13,659 bases of DNA, taken from assembly GCA_026770585.1 (NCBI GenBank), contig MU646923.1, positions 234,481-248,139 on the forward strand, written 5' to 3'. This document shows positions 1 through 6,267 of this stretch, one piece after another; position 1 is the first letter of the stretch; each line of letters opens with the position of its first letter. This DNA is from Baffinella frigidus. Its lineage: Eukaryota; Cryptophyceae; Cryptomonadales; Baffinellaceae. Under the pieces are notes generated by a model. The model was given only the letters and a program-made list of their open reading frames with translations, was not told the DNA's origin and ran no database searches. The position numbers and the translations under genes are program-made.

Positions 1-95
1 CGTGGTCAACAAACGGTGGCGTGTGGCTGCAGGCCATTCCGTGGTCAACAAACGGTGGCGTGTGGCTGCAGGCCATTCCGTGGTCAACAAACGGT
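1..95. repeat. 39-bp tandem repeat, about 2.4 copies, cut by window edge
   Basis: The unit starting CGTGGTCAACAAACGGTGGC occurs at 1-39 and 40-78 and again, partial, at 79-95. The unit is 13 codons long, so a plus-strand frame stays open through the copies (repeating ACGCRPFRGQQTV). The array may extend left of the window. A coding minisatellite is possible, but the frame has no recognisable domain and runs into a foldback repeat. Confidence 0.85.
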
Positions 96-137
96 CGCTG
101 AAAACGTACCAGAGCGAATTACCTTTGGACCGCGATC

Positions 138-286
138 CCGAAATGCGATCCCATTTCGGAACATAACAGAATCTGGTGATAAATATACTCATCTAAGCCT
201 TGCTTTTATGCCTAAAATAGCATATCCACCGTTATCTTCGGCGTCGGAAGCCTTAAGATATACAGCAGATTCTGTTATGTTCCGAA
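138..286. repeat. Foldback repeat with 21-bp perfect arms
   Basis: The 21-bp arm at 155-175 (starting TTCGGAACATAACAGAATCT) is exactly reverse-complemented at 266-286, giving a 132-bp foldback with a ~90-nt AT-rich loop. A separate 8-bp hairpin (CCGAAATG, loop CGATCC, CATTTCGG) sits at 138-159 and overlaps the left arm. No target-site duplication was identified. It is probably a small non-autonomous element or a relic of one. Confidence 0.7.
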
Positions 287-324
287 CTGCAATCGACGTG
301 TTAGCGAGTTCAGGGCATTCCGGT

Positions 325-464
325 ACCACTTAGCAGCGACCGAGTTCCTTTTCGCCTTGAACTCCAGGCGAGATTCCAGTTAGGTTCCAGGGCAATGGAT
401 AAGGTTCTAGTACAAATAGTTAAATGGACTGTATTCGTCAAGCCCTCGTTGGCTGCTAAGTGGT
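325..464. repeat. Foldback repeat, 13-bp perfect terminal arms
   Basis: ACCACTTAGCAGC at 325-337 is reverse-complemented at 452-464 (GCTGCTAAGTGGT). Imperfect pairing continues on both sides of the arms. The 140-bp size and architecture resemble a miniature inverted-repeat element. It abuts the palindromic core at 499-511. Confidence 0.55.
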
Positions 465-498
465 TGGGAAACGGTTTAGCCCTAGGCAGGTCCTGGGG

Positions 499-535
499 CC
501 CTACCGTAGGGCGTATGAGTCTTCTGGCCACTTAA
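499..535. repeat. Palindromic CCCTACCGTAGGG core plus CTGGCCACTTAA terminus
   Basis: The palindrome CCCTACCGTAGGG (499-511) is followed by CTGGCCACTTAA (524-535). The same order, core then terminus, occurs at 1800-1867, which suggests two right ends of one element family. The core also occurs at about 1671, 2880, 5661, 6348 and 7150. Confidence 0.55.
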
Positions 536-679
536 CCACGCCAGATTGATCGAGGGAAACGCGTCAGGGTTGATGTTCACCCTATGGGCACTTAAGGGAT
601 ATCCTGCGAGCGACACAGGTCATGAGCCTCACGTCCGGGGCTTTACGATAATCCGCATCCCAAAACTGTCAACACCCTA

Positions 680-828
680 CCACCAACCCTCACAGATTGT
701 GCAAACCATCGATTTTTGGAGCCATTTTCACCTTGCATGAAGCCGGAATCCGGCTTCAACGGCTCATATCCCCCTTGAAATCGGAAAATCTAAAATCGAC
801 GATTTGCTCAGGCCGCGGGGGCTGGTGC
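680..828. mobile_element. Foldback miniature element, family 1, TA target duplication
   Basis: This 149-bp non-autonomous element starts CCACCAACCCTC and ends with the diverged inverse GGGGGCTGGTGC. The arms pair further inward: CAAACCATCGATTTT on the left against AAAATCGACGATTTG on the right. The centre is a near-perfect palindrome, TGAAGCCGGA-A-TCCGGCTTCA (738-758). TA flanks both ends (678-679 and 829-830), fitting a 2-bp target-site duplication. It has no coding capacity and would depend on a transposase elsewhere. Confidence 0.8.
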
Positions 829-898
829 TAAACCCTAACTCTGAACTGTTCTAGGTCTGTCTCCCGCTACAATGTATCCGCGGATGTCTCCCTCTGCG

Positions 899-1200
899 AG
901 GGTTTAGGGTTTAGGGTTTAGGGTTAGGATTTAGGGTTTAGGGTTTAGGGTTTAGGGTTTAGGGTTCAGGGTTTAGGGTCTAGAATTTAGAGTCTAGAGT
1001 CTAGGGTTTAGGGTTTAGGGTTTAGGGTTTAGGGTTTAGGGTTGATGGTTTAGGGTTTAGGGTTTAGGGTTTAGGGTTTAGGGTTTAGGGATTAGGGTTT
1101 AGGGTCAAGGGTCTGGGATTTGGAGTCTAGGGTTTAGGGTTTAGGGTTTAGGTTTTCGGGTTCAGGGTTTAGGGTTTCGGGTTAAGGCTTGAGGGTTTAG
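899..1200 (+). repeat. Interstitial telomere-like (TTTAGGG)n block
   Basis: This ~300-bp block is mostly TTTAGGG heptamers with occasional substitutions and phase slips (TTAGGG, TTCAGGG, GATGGTTTAGGG). The G-rich strand is the plus strand. It sits inside the window between other sequences, so it is interstitial or subtelomeric, not a chromosome end here. The sequence 829-898 before it holds nothing recognisable. Confidence 0.95.
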
Positions 1201-1380
1201 AGTTTGGGGTGTAGGGTGTAGGTTGTAGGGTGTGGTGTGTAGGGTTTAGAGTGTGTAGGTTGTAGGGTGTAGTGTCAAGTGTTTTAGAATGTGTAGGTTG
1301 TAGGGTGTGATGTGTAGGGTTTAGATTGTGTAGGTTGTAGGGTGTAGTGTGTAGGGTTGAGATGGTGTAGGGTGTAGGGT
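1201..1380 (+). repeat. Diverged telomere-like block, TGTAGGG/TGTAGGT variants
   Basis: This continues the TTTAGGG block, but the dominant units become TGTAGGG and TGTAGGT, interrupted by TTTAGA and AGTGTG. Open frames on the minus strand here (repeating THHTLQPT and similar) are artefacts of the repeat and are not annotated as genes. Confidence 0.85.
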
Positions 1381-1426
1381 TTAGAGGCACCTTCCCCGAT
1401 GCACGTGACAGCCACTGGCTGCCGAA

Positions 1427-1620
1427 GCTCGCACATGCAGCACACCACCTGAACGTGGTTGTATCCCTTAAGTTGCCAGCGGCCAGAAAGTGGTTCCATC
1501 TCATAAGTGGCCAGTGGCCCATGCGACCTGAAAGTGGTTCCATCCCTTAAGTGGCCAGTGGCCAACGCGCTCCGCTCGCACATGCAGCACACTACCTTAA
1601 ACTGGTTCTATCCCTTACTA
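1427..1620. repeat. Imperfect short tandem repeats with exact 19-bp direct repeat
   Basis: Units of the form GTGGTTCCATCCCTTAAGTG followed by GCCAGTGGCC recur, with GTGGTT- or CTGGTT-type starts near 1455, 1490, 1534 and 1603. An exact 19-bp repeat, GCTCGCACATGCAGCACAC, brackets the cluster at 1427-1445 and 1574-1592. A related TGGCCAATGCGCTCC recurs near 1788. No gene is evident. Confidence 0.7.
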
Positions 1621-1868
1621 CACAGCGGACTTCCATGGGATTTCGAACAACCCTTCAGCCTAAGACCCACGACCCTACGGTAGGTAATCCGTAGGGGAAT
1701 AGGGGGGGGCACTACGGATAAGGTAACCAAAACGCCTTGATTATGAAGCTTTTCCCCCTGTGTAGCCCGCTGTGTGGAGTGGCTAGTGGCCAATGCGCTC
1801 CTACCGTAGGGCATACATAGGAGCCTAGGACCTCTGGAGGGTCGAATATGACCCCCTGGCCACTTAAA
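1546..1868. mobile_element. Possible TIR-bounded element carrying the CCTACCGTAGGG core
   Basis: TTAAGTGGCCAG at 1547-1558 and its exact inverse CTGGCCACTTAA at 1856-1867 could be 12-bp terminal inverted repeats of a ~320-bp element. Inside are two copies of the palindromic core (CCCTACGGTAGG at 1673 and CCTACCGTAGGG at 1800). The left terminus also lies inside the tandem repeats at 1427-1620, so the pairing may be coincidental. No target-site duplication was found. Confidence 0.4.
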
Positions 1869-1896
1869 TGTGGGCACGCAACCGCGAACTCAGCCG

Positions 1897-2192
1897 GGAA
1901 CATTTCTAACTTAAAAGGAAATGGCCTATCAAACCGGATTCTGGCCCTGATTCAATTTCGGTAGGGAGTCAACGACCTCGGCGACGGCGTGGCGGTTGAG
2001 CTTGTGGCCAACGACCCCTTCGATCGTCACGTCCTTCACCGCGTCGTGGCAGAACCGGCACCTGGTGTTAATCCGGGGACATGTTTAATTTAAAAGAAAC
2101 TGGATCCCTATTTGTTCATGGGAGTTAGATGAAGGTCAATTAGGGCCCTAAGCAAATTTAATTAGGCCCATAATCCGGTTTGATAGGCCACG
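1897..2192. repeat. Inverted and direct repeat pair around a coding-like segment
   Basis: TGGCCTATCAAACCGGATT near 1922-1940 is closely matched in inverted orientation by AATCCGGTTTGATAGGCCA at 2172-2190, with weaker pairing further inward. A second, direct similarity joins 1897-1922 (GGGAACATTTCTAACTTAAA) to 2077-2101 (GGGGACATGTTTAATTTAAA). The coding-like 1962-2061 lies between them, so the element may have flanked and truncated an exon. AATTTAATTAGGCCC near 2160 resembles the AT-rich repeat at 4888 and 6785. Confidence 0.6.
1962..2061 (-). pseudogene. Exon-like fragment with C-x2-C-H motif, unknown family
   Basis: On the minus strand a CAG (2064-2062) could act as a splice acceptor. The frame that follows reads CRFCHDAVKDVTIEGVVGHK and then LNRHAVAEVVDSLP, with no stop until TGA at 1931-1929. 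Below about 1960 the frame enters an inverted repeat, so the natural exon end may have been replaced. C-x2-C-H could belong to a zinc-binding knuckle, but I do not recognise the family. The first part of this exon recurs, degenerate, in each unit of the array running up to 3584. The composition looks protein-coding, and the repeat disruption argues for a relic. A function should not be inferred. Confidence 0.35.
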
Positions 2193-2358
2193 TCCTTCAC
2201 GGCGTCGTGGCAGAATCGGCACCTGGTGTGTAGGGTGTATCTCAGGGGCGAGGGTCGCCCCCGTGCAAAAGCCTGCTCGGTTTAGTCAAACCGCGTTGGG
2301 TTTAGCCAACCCGGTACGTCCTTCACCCGTCGTGGCAGAACCGGCACCTGTTTGTAAG

Positions 2359-2460
2359 GTGTATCTTCAGGCTCATAGACTTTTGTATCACTCACCTCAA
2401 GGCCCAAGGGCCTCATTTAGGACCTGTATCGAGAGTAATAAAGAAGAAGAAGTGTATCTT
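2359..2460. mobile_element. 84-bp retroposon-like insertion with 9-bp target duplication
   Basis: GTGTATCTT occurs at 2359-2367 and again at 2452-2460, directly flanking an 84-bp segment (2368-2451) absent from the sister array units. The other units read straight through GTGTATCT(C)A-GGGGCGAGGG. The insert ends in AATAAAGAAGAAGAA, an A-rich purine tail, and contains a hairpin AGGCCC-AA-GGGCCT (2399-2412). A 9-bp duplication with an A-rich 3' end suggests LINE-mobilised retroposition of a short RNA, but no tRNA-like A or B boxes are evident. Confidence 0.75.
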
Positions 2461-2594
2461 AGGGGCGAGGGTCGTCCATGTACAAAAGCCTGCCCGGTTT
2501 AGTCAACCTTCGACAGTCACGTCCTTCACCGCGTCGTGGCAGAACCGGCACCTGCACCCCCCCTAGATTTTACGCGCAGCAATTGTAAAAAGCA

Positions 2595-2706
2595 ATGGCT
2601 CCAACAGATTACCTCTCAGACAATCTGACGCCAAAGGTGGACGAATTCGCCCTGAAATCCAAGAAATCGACCTTTGCGATTGCCCCTCGTCTGATCTTGG
2701 GTGGTG
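2595..2706 (+). CDS. Possible first exon of an unknown protein
   Basis: From ATG at 2595 (G at -3, G at +4) the frame reads MAPTDYLSDNLTPKVDEFAL, then KSKKSTFAIAPRLILGG. It reaches GTATGT at 2707, which resembles a splice donor. If unspliced it would end at a TGA a few codons later. The residue mix looks like coding sequence, unlike the surrounding G-rich repeats. The segment (about 2555-2700) is an extra ~138 bp in one unit of the nine-copy array, so it may be a captured or inserted gene fragment. No downstream exon was found and no family is recognised. A chance ORF remains possible at this length. Confidence 0.25.
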
Positions 2707-2836
2707 TATGTAGGGGTTGGGGTGTATGTTGAGGGTTTAGTGTTTGGTGTTGAGGGGCTGGGGGTCACGTCCTTCACCGCGTCGTGACAGAACCGGTACC
2801 TGTTTTTCGGGTGTATATCAAGGGCGAGGGTCGTCC

Positions 2837-3014
2837 ACGTTAATGGAGTAGCGTCCTGAAATCCGGGTAGTTAGGCCTACGGTATTGCCTACGGTAGGCC
2901 GTCGGGCTCCTAGGACCTGATGTTTCGTAGGACCCCCCCTAGGCCTCTACGGCCAACCGTAGGCAATACCGTAGGCTGAACTACCCGGTTTCCAGGACGT
3001 TAGCCTATGAACGT
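2837..3014. mobile_element. 170-bp foldback element with ACGT target duplication
   Basis: The arms at 2849-2901 and 2950-3002 are inverted copies (53 nt each, about 47 matching). They include GCCTACGGTATTGCCTACGG on the left and its inverse on the right. ACGT at 2837-2840 and 3011-3014 flanks a 170-bp element (2841-3010). The sister array unit at 2472-2490 shows the empty site (GTCCATGTACAAAAGCC), so the insertion boundaries are unusually clear. The centre contains CTCCTAGGACCT and CCCCCTAGGCC, related to the CCTACGGTAGG palindromic core. No coding capacity. Confidence 0.85.
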
Positions 3015-3585
3015 ACAAACGCCTGCCCGGTTTAGTCAACCCGCGACCGTTACGTCCTTCACACGTCGTGGCAGAACCGGCACCTGCATTGTTTGCAGCG
3101 GTTGGGGGTGTATGTTGAGGGTTGAGTGTTTGGGGCTTGGGGGCGGGGTTGAGGGTATGGAATTCAGTCAACTTGTGGTCATTTCGTTTCTGACCGCATC
3201 GTGGCAGAACCGGCACCTGGATTCTGTGCAGCGGTTGGGGTGTATGTTGAGGGTTGAGTGTCTGGGGTTTGGGGGCTGGCGTTTGGGGTGTGGGGTTTAG
3301 TCAACCCACGGCCATCACGTTTTTGACGTCGTGGCAGAAGAGGCACCTGGATGTTGTTTGTAGGGGTTGGGGTGTTTGTCAAGGGTTGAGTGTTTGGGGG
3401 TTAGGGACTGGGTTGAGGGTGTGGGGTTTAGTCAACCCGCTGTGTGTGGGGTTTAGTCAACTTTTGGTCATCACGTTTGAGGTTCAGTGTGGGGTGTGAG
3501 GTTTGGTGAGGTTTAGTGTGGGGTGTGGGGTTTAGTCAACTTGTAGTCATCTCGTCCTTTTTTTTGACCGCGTCACGGCACCTGA

Positions 3586-4170
3586 TGGATCCAGGTGTTT
3601 GAGGTTTAGGGTTTAGGGTTTAGGGTTTGGGGTTTGGGGTTTGGGGTTTAGGGTTCGAGGTTTAGGGTTTAGGGTTTGGGGTTCGGGGTTTGGGGTTTGG
3701 GGTTTGGGGTTTGAGGTTGAGGTTTGGGGTTTGAAGATTAGGGGTGGGGGGTTAGGGTTGAGGGTTGAAGGTCTGAGGATGAGGGGTGAGGGTTCAGGGA
3801 TTGGGGTTTTGGGGTTTAGGGTTTCAGATTTAGGGTTGGTCAGGACGCAGAAAGTGCTGGAGCGGTGGGGGGCGCTTTTGGCGTGGCGTGGTGTCGGTTC
3901 GGGGGGCTTTAGGGTTCAGGGTTTAGAGGTTCAGGGTTTAGGGATTAGGGGTTACGGGTTACGGGTTTTTAGTTTGGTGTTTGGTGTTTGGTGTTTAGTG
4001 TTTAGGGTTTAGGGTTCAGGGTTTAGGGTTTAGGGTTTAGGGTTGACCAGAACGCTTCGCCACAGCAGGGCGCCACCAGTTTGCACCTGGATTAGAGTTT
4101 CGGGTTTAGGGTTTGGGGTTTAGGATCTAGGGTGCAGGGTTTAGGGTACATGGTTCAGGTTTTAGGGTTT
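3586..4170 (+). repeat. Telomere-like G-rich block, TTTAGGG/TTTGGGG variants
   Basis: TTTAGGG, TTTGGGG, TTCAGGG and TTGAGGG heptamers fill this stretch, interrupted by two GC-rich non-repeat pieces at about 3838-3905 and 4045-4095. The open frame through it (repeating GFRVWGLGF-type residues) is the translated repeat and not a gene. The similar G-rich tracts at 2701-2767 and 3096-3550 belong to the array to the left. Confidence 0.9.
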
Positions 4171-4237
4171 AGGGTTTGAATCTGGTGTCACACGAATGCC
4201 CCAGCAATCATCACTGCAAATCATTGTTGCTAGCAAC
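4171..4237. other. Spacer where telomere-repeat orientation flips
   Basis: To the left, the plus strand carries TTTAGGG. To the right (4238 onward) it carries CCCTACA/CCCTAAA. The ~67-bp spacer holds no repeat but ends in the perfect palindrome GTTGCTAGCAAC (4226-4237). The arrangement is head-to-head, as expected from joining two telomere-type arrays or from an inversion. Confidence 0.7.
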
Positions 4238-4304
4238 TGAACCTACACCCTAAACCCTACACCCTACACCCTACACCCCACACCCTACACCCTACACCCT
4301 AAAC
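4238..4304 (-). repeat. CCCTACA-type telomere-like array
   Basis: About nine heptamers, mostly CCCTACA with CCCTAAA and CCCCACA variants, lie in the opposite orientation to the blocks at 899-1380 and 3586-4170. Confidence 0.9.
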
Positions 4305-4485
4305 GCCGTGTGTGGTCATCAGGGACACGGTCTGGTACAAACGGCAAAGATCAGGTACACAATAACAACCACGGTTCAAGTGGTAGTCCTACTCGGGACA
4401 CTACGAGGAACCGCACCCCCGGATATCCGGTGCAACGTGACCAACAATTGCTGATATTTTGCGTGTGTCCTGAGAAACAATTCAA
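4305..4485. other. Unassigned 180-bp stretch
   Basis: No repeat, element or convincing gene is visible. A 60-codon plus-strand frame (4310-4492) starts MWSSGTRSGTNGKDQ and has no recognisable domain or splice context. I do not call it a gene. Confidence 0.4.
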
Positions 4486-4546
4486 TAATTGACTTTAGAA
4501 TGTTCCTCGCAGTGTTCTAATTGACTTTAGAATGTTCCTCGCAGTG
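4486..4546. repeat. 29-bp direct repeat, two exact copies, 32-bp period
   Basis: The 29-bp sequence beginning TAATTGACTTTAGAATGTTC and ending CTCGCAGTG occurs at 4486-4514 and 4518-4546 with a 3-nt gap. Confidence 0.95.
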
Positions 4547-4661
4547 AGTGGATTGCACTCCTCCCACGAGCCACCCAAAGTTAACCTGTGTCAAATTTCA
4601 CAGATGACACACGCTGCGAGTGTATCGTCTGGTGACAAAACCGTCACGCTCTGCGCGCCTC

Positions 4662-4732
4662 GGGTTGACGGCTCGTTTTCACTCCTCGGGTTGACTGATG
4701 GTTTTCACTGGGGTTGACTGATCGTTTTCACT
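4662..4732. repeat. Three-copy short tandem repeat
   Basis: GGGTTGACGGCTCGTTTTCA is followed by GGGTTGACTGATGGTTTTCA and GGGTTGACTGATCGTTTTCA, with spacing of 23-26 bp. The surrounding 4547-4833 has nothing else recognisable. Confidence 0.9.
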
Positions 4733-4834
4733 CCAAAAGTTGACGAGTTTGCACAAAACCCATCGAGGAATTGACTTCCGGTCTCGTCAAATTGACGACA
4801 CCAAATCGTGTGGGACAGAGCTAGAAAACCCGAT

Positions 4835-4975
4835 CTGGTTCACTTTCATCTCGGAAGATACCTGCATCAGTTCCTTTTCAATAGGAGGTTGAATAGGATA
4901 AATTAGTAAGGGCATAGTAAATTTAATCGGGCCTCCTAATAAAAAGAAGACGCTAATTAGGGAACTGGTTCACTT
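4835..4975. mobile_element. 100-bp AT-rich inverted-repeat element between direct repeats
   Basis: CAGTTCC (4868-4874) and its inverse GGAACTG (4961-4967) bound a segment with inner pairing AATAGGAGG/CCTCCTAAT. The exact direct repeat CTGGTTCACTT lies at 4835-4845 and 4965-4975. It could be a duplicated flank, although the left copy is not adjacent to the inverted repeat. The interior 4888-4931 (GTTGAATAGG...CATAGTAAATTTAAT) is shared with 6785-6828 and, more weakly, with about 2126-2172. Confidence 0.5.
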
Positions 4976-4996
4976 ATCTTTCGGGATGAACTTCGG

Positions 4997-5153
4997 GTGG
5001 CTGGTGATCGCGGGGCCTCACCCGCTCAAATCAAGTATGTCCTTCTATTTTCTGGTACAATAAACCTGTAGAAAAGTCGGATTCCGACGTCCGACGGGTA
5101 GTACAACGACCAAACCGATTTCGGCATTTGAGCGGCCTGTGAGGGCTAGCCAC
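4997..5153. mobile_element. Diverged foldback element related to family 1
   Basis: The left arm GTGGCTGGTGATCGCGGGGC and the right-arm inverse GTGGCTAGCCCTCACAGGCC bound 157 bp. Pairing resumes at CCGCTCAAAT. Inner GGTACAA/AGTACAA arms surround the central palindrome GTCGGATTCCGAC (5076-5088), the same central motif as in the element at 6501. The outermost bases differ from the CCACCARCC terminus of the other copies, and no clear target duplication is seen. Confidence 0.65.
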
Positions 5154-5243
5154 GCAAGAGGGCTCGAGGGAAACCGACGCCTTATCCACGTAAGATCTGA
5201 CGTGGTTGACTTAAGAATTCAAGGGGGTTTCCCTGGAAAGATG

Positions 5244-5590
5244 TCAAAAGTGGATGATATTTCGAGCATGCTGGCGTGGGGCGAAGACCCGCGGCTGTAG
5301 TGGGAGCAGCCGCGCTGCGTCCGCGCCTGCACCTCCTGGTTCACGTGCAGCGATCCCTGCGCCGCGCCCGTCACTTGCATCACTTTCAATACCACTTGGC
5401 TTGGCTCCAATATCACGTGTATTGGTTTCAATCGCACTTTTGTTGGCTCCAATATCACTTGCATTGGTTTCAATAGCACGTTTATTGGCTCCTGTATCAC
5501 TTGCATTGGTTTTCAATAGCACTTTTATTGGCTCATGTATCACTTGTATTGGTTTCAATAGCACGTTTATTGGTTCCTGTGCGCCTAAGC
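5244..5590 (-). pseudogene. Broken heptad-repeat (coiled-coil-like) coding relic
   Basis: A 42-bp unit is tandemly repeated at 5401-5442, 5443-5484, 5485-5527 and 5528-5569, with partial units on both sides. On the minus strand the unit encodes 14 residues, two heptads of the form AIETNASDIGANKS with isoleucine every seven residues. That pattern is typical of coiled-coil stalks. The 43-bp unit at 5485-5527 has one extra base that shifts the frame, and the unit at 5528-5569 carries an in-frame TGA. Below 5390 the frame continues through GC-rich codons without recognisable features. The plus-strand frame over the same bases is a shadow. I infer a decayed fragment of a longer repeat protein. The function is unknown. 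Confidence 0.45.
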
Positions 5591-5633
5591 ATTGCGCGGC
5601 GCAGGGGAGGCGCGCGTGCAGGGCGGGGGGGGT

Positions 5634-5691
5634 GAAATTCTTTTTGGATTTATTCGTACGACCCTACGGTAGGAGGCCCTAGGGACCTGGG
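5634..5691 (+). mobile_element. Truncated family 2 foldback fragment
   Basis: GAAATTCTTTTTGGATTTAT followed by the core CGTACGACCCTACGGTAGGA and CCCTAGGGACCTGGG matches the interior of the complete elements at 6268-6472 (same strand) and 7032-7237 (opposite strand). Both terminal arms are missing. The family 1 element at 5704 begins 12 bases further on. Confidence 0.75.
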
Positions 5692-5703
5692 GCGGGCGCG
5701 GAG

Positions 5704-5830
5704 CCACCAGCCCTCAGAGCGGGAGCAAATCACCTTTTTCGGATCCCTTGATTAGTACCAAAGCGCGCCGGATTCTTGCTAGTTCCAGCACAAGTCAAGG
5801 GGATTGAAAGAGGCGATTCGCTCCGACACT
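5704..5830. mobile_element. Decayed family 1 foldback element
   Basis: The left end CCACCAGCCCTCAGAGCGGG matches the element at 6501, and the inner arms CCCTTGATTAGTACC and TCAAGGGGATTGAAAG pair. The right terminus (expected GGGCTGGTGG) is absent, replaced after CGCTCC by unrelated sequence, so the 3' boundary is approximate. Confidence 0.65.
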
Positions 5831-5897
5831 GACTACGAGGAATCACTGGATGGCAACCGACACGTCTTATCCGCAATGTTTTTGCGGGTGGCAAACG

Positions 5898-6060
5898 TCA
5901 TTTAACCCGTATCAACAAATCGATGTTTCTCCAAAAGTGGCCAATTTGTAAAGAAGAATGGTGAAGTGACCGCAATTGAAGAATTCTAGACAGTCGCTCC
6001 GCGTAGGAGGGGCTGGGTACCGTGTCAGAGTCGCTCTCTTCATCCTCCACGTCACCCTCC
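5898..6060 (-). CDS. Possible terminal exon of an unknown acidic protein
   Basis: On the minus strand CCTCCCCAACACAG, a pyrimidine-rich run ending in AG at 6061, is a good splice acceptor. The frame after it reads EGDVEDEESDSDTVPSPSYA, then ERLSRILQLRSLHHSSLQIG, and ends with TGA at 5900-5898 (53 codons). An acidic serine-rich stretch followed by a basic amphipathic part looks protein-like. No family is recognised. Immediately upstream on this strand lies the foldback element at 6092-6241, so any earlier exon would have to lie beyond it or has been lost. It could also be a chance frame. Confidence 0.25.
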
Positions 6061-6091
6061 CTGTGTTGGGGAGGCGGGCAGTCAGCACTAG

Positions 6092-6241
6092 CCACCAACC
6101 CGAACAGCCTGAGCAAATCGTCGAATTTGAGGACACAAATTTCCCTTGGAGGCCGTCGGATTCCGGCGTCCGTGGAGCCATTTTGCCTTGAAAATGGAAA
6201 ACGGAGAATTGTCGAGTTGCTCAGCCTGTGAGGGTTGGTGG
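6092..6241. mobile_element. Foldback miniature element, family 1, AG flanks
   Basis: The termini CCACCAACCCGAACAGCCTG and CAGCCTGTGAGGGTTGGTGG are inverted. The arms continue with GAGCAAATCGTCGAATTTG against AATTGTCGAGTTGCTC. AG precedes and follows the element (6090-6091, 6242-6243), compatible with a 2-bp duplication. The interior shares GGAGCCATTTTGCCTTG with the copy at 680-828, and a GTCGGATTCCGGC motif lies near the centre. 150 bp, non-coding. Confidence 0.8.
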
Positions 6242-6267
6242 AGCGTGGCCCTCTTCGCACTAGCATC

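Larger units (their letters stand above)
2030..3584. repeat. Nine-copy dispersed-tandem array, basic unit about 110-133 bp
   Basis: A conserved ~35-bp core beginning CGTCCTTCACCGCGTCGTGG and ending CCGGCACCTG recurs at 2030, 2191, 2317, 2520, 2768, 3053, 3185, 3318 and 3553. Between cores lie G-rich tracts (GGGTGTATGTTGAGGGTTGA types) and GGTTTAGTCAACC. Raw spacings range from 126 to 285 bp. Subtracting the insertions at 2368-2460 and 2841-3014 brings the 2317-2520 and 2768-3053 spacings to 110 and 111 bp. Read on the minus strand, the core is a CAG acceptor followed by CRFCHDAVKDV in the better-preserved copies, matching the start of the exon-like 1962-2061. Confidence 0.9.

Noticed and set aside
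899-1200. True chromosome end
   Set aside because: Telomere-type blocks occur at several internal places in both orientations with unique sequence on each side.
2030-3584. CRISPR-like appearance of regularly spaced 35-bp repeats
   Set aside because: The sequences between repeats are themselves related, not unique spacers. The window is eukaryotic and no cas genes are present.
3641-4012. 123-codon plus-strand frame with GFRVWGLGF-type repeats
   Set aside because: It is the direct translation of TTTAGGG/TTTGGGG repeats, with no domain and no conserved start.
5254-5682. 142-codon plus-strand frame over the 42-bp repeats
   Set aside because: The heptad pattern is on the minus strand. The plus frame is a shadow, running into a foldback fragment.
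6170-6195. GGAGCCATTTTGCCTTGAAA as a dinoflagellate spliced-leader relic
   Set aside because: It only partly resembles a spliced leader and is an internal segment of the family 1 foldback, also present at about 719.
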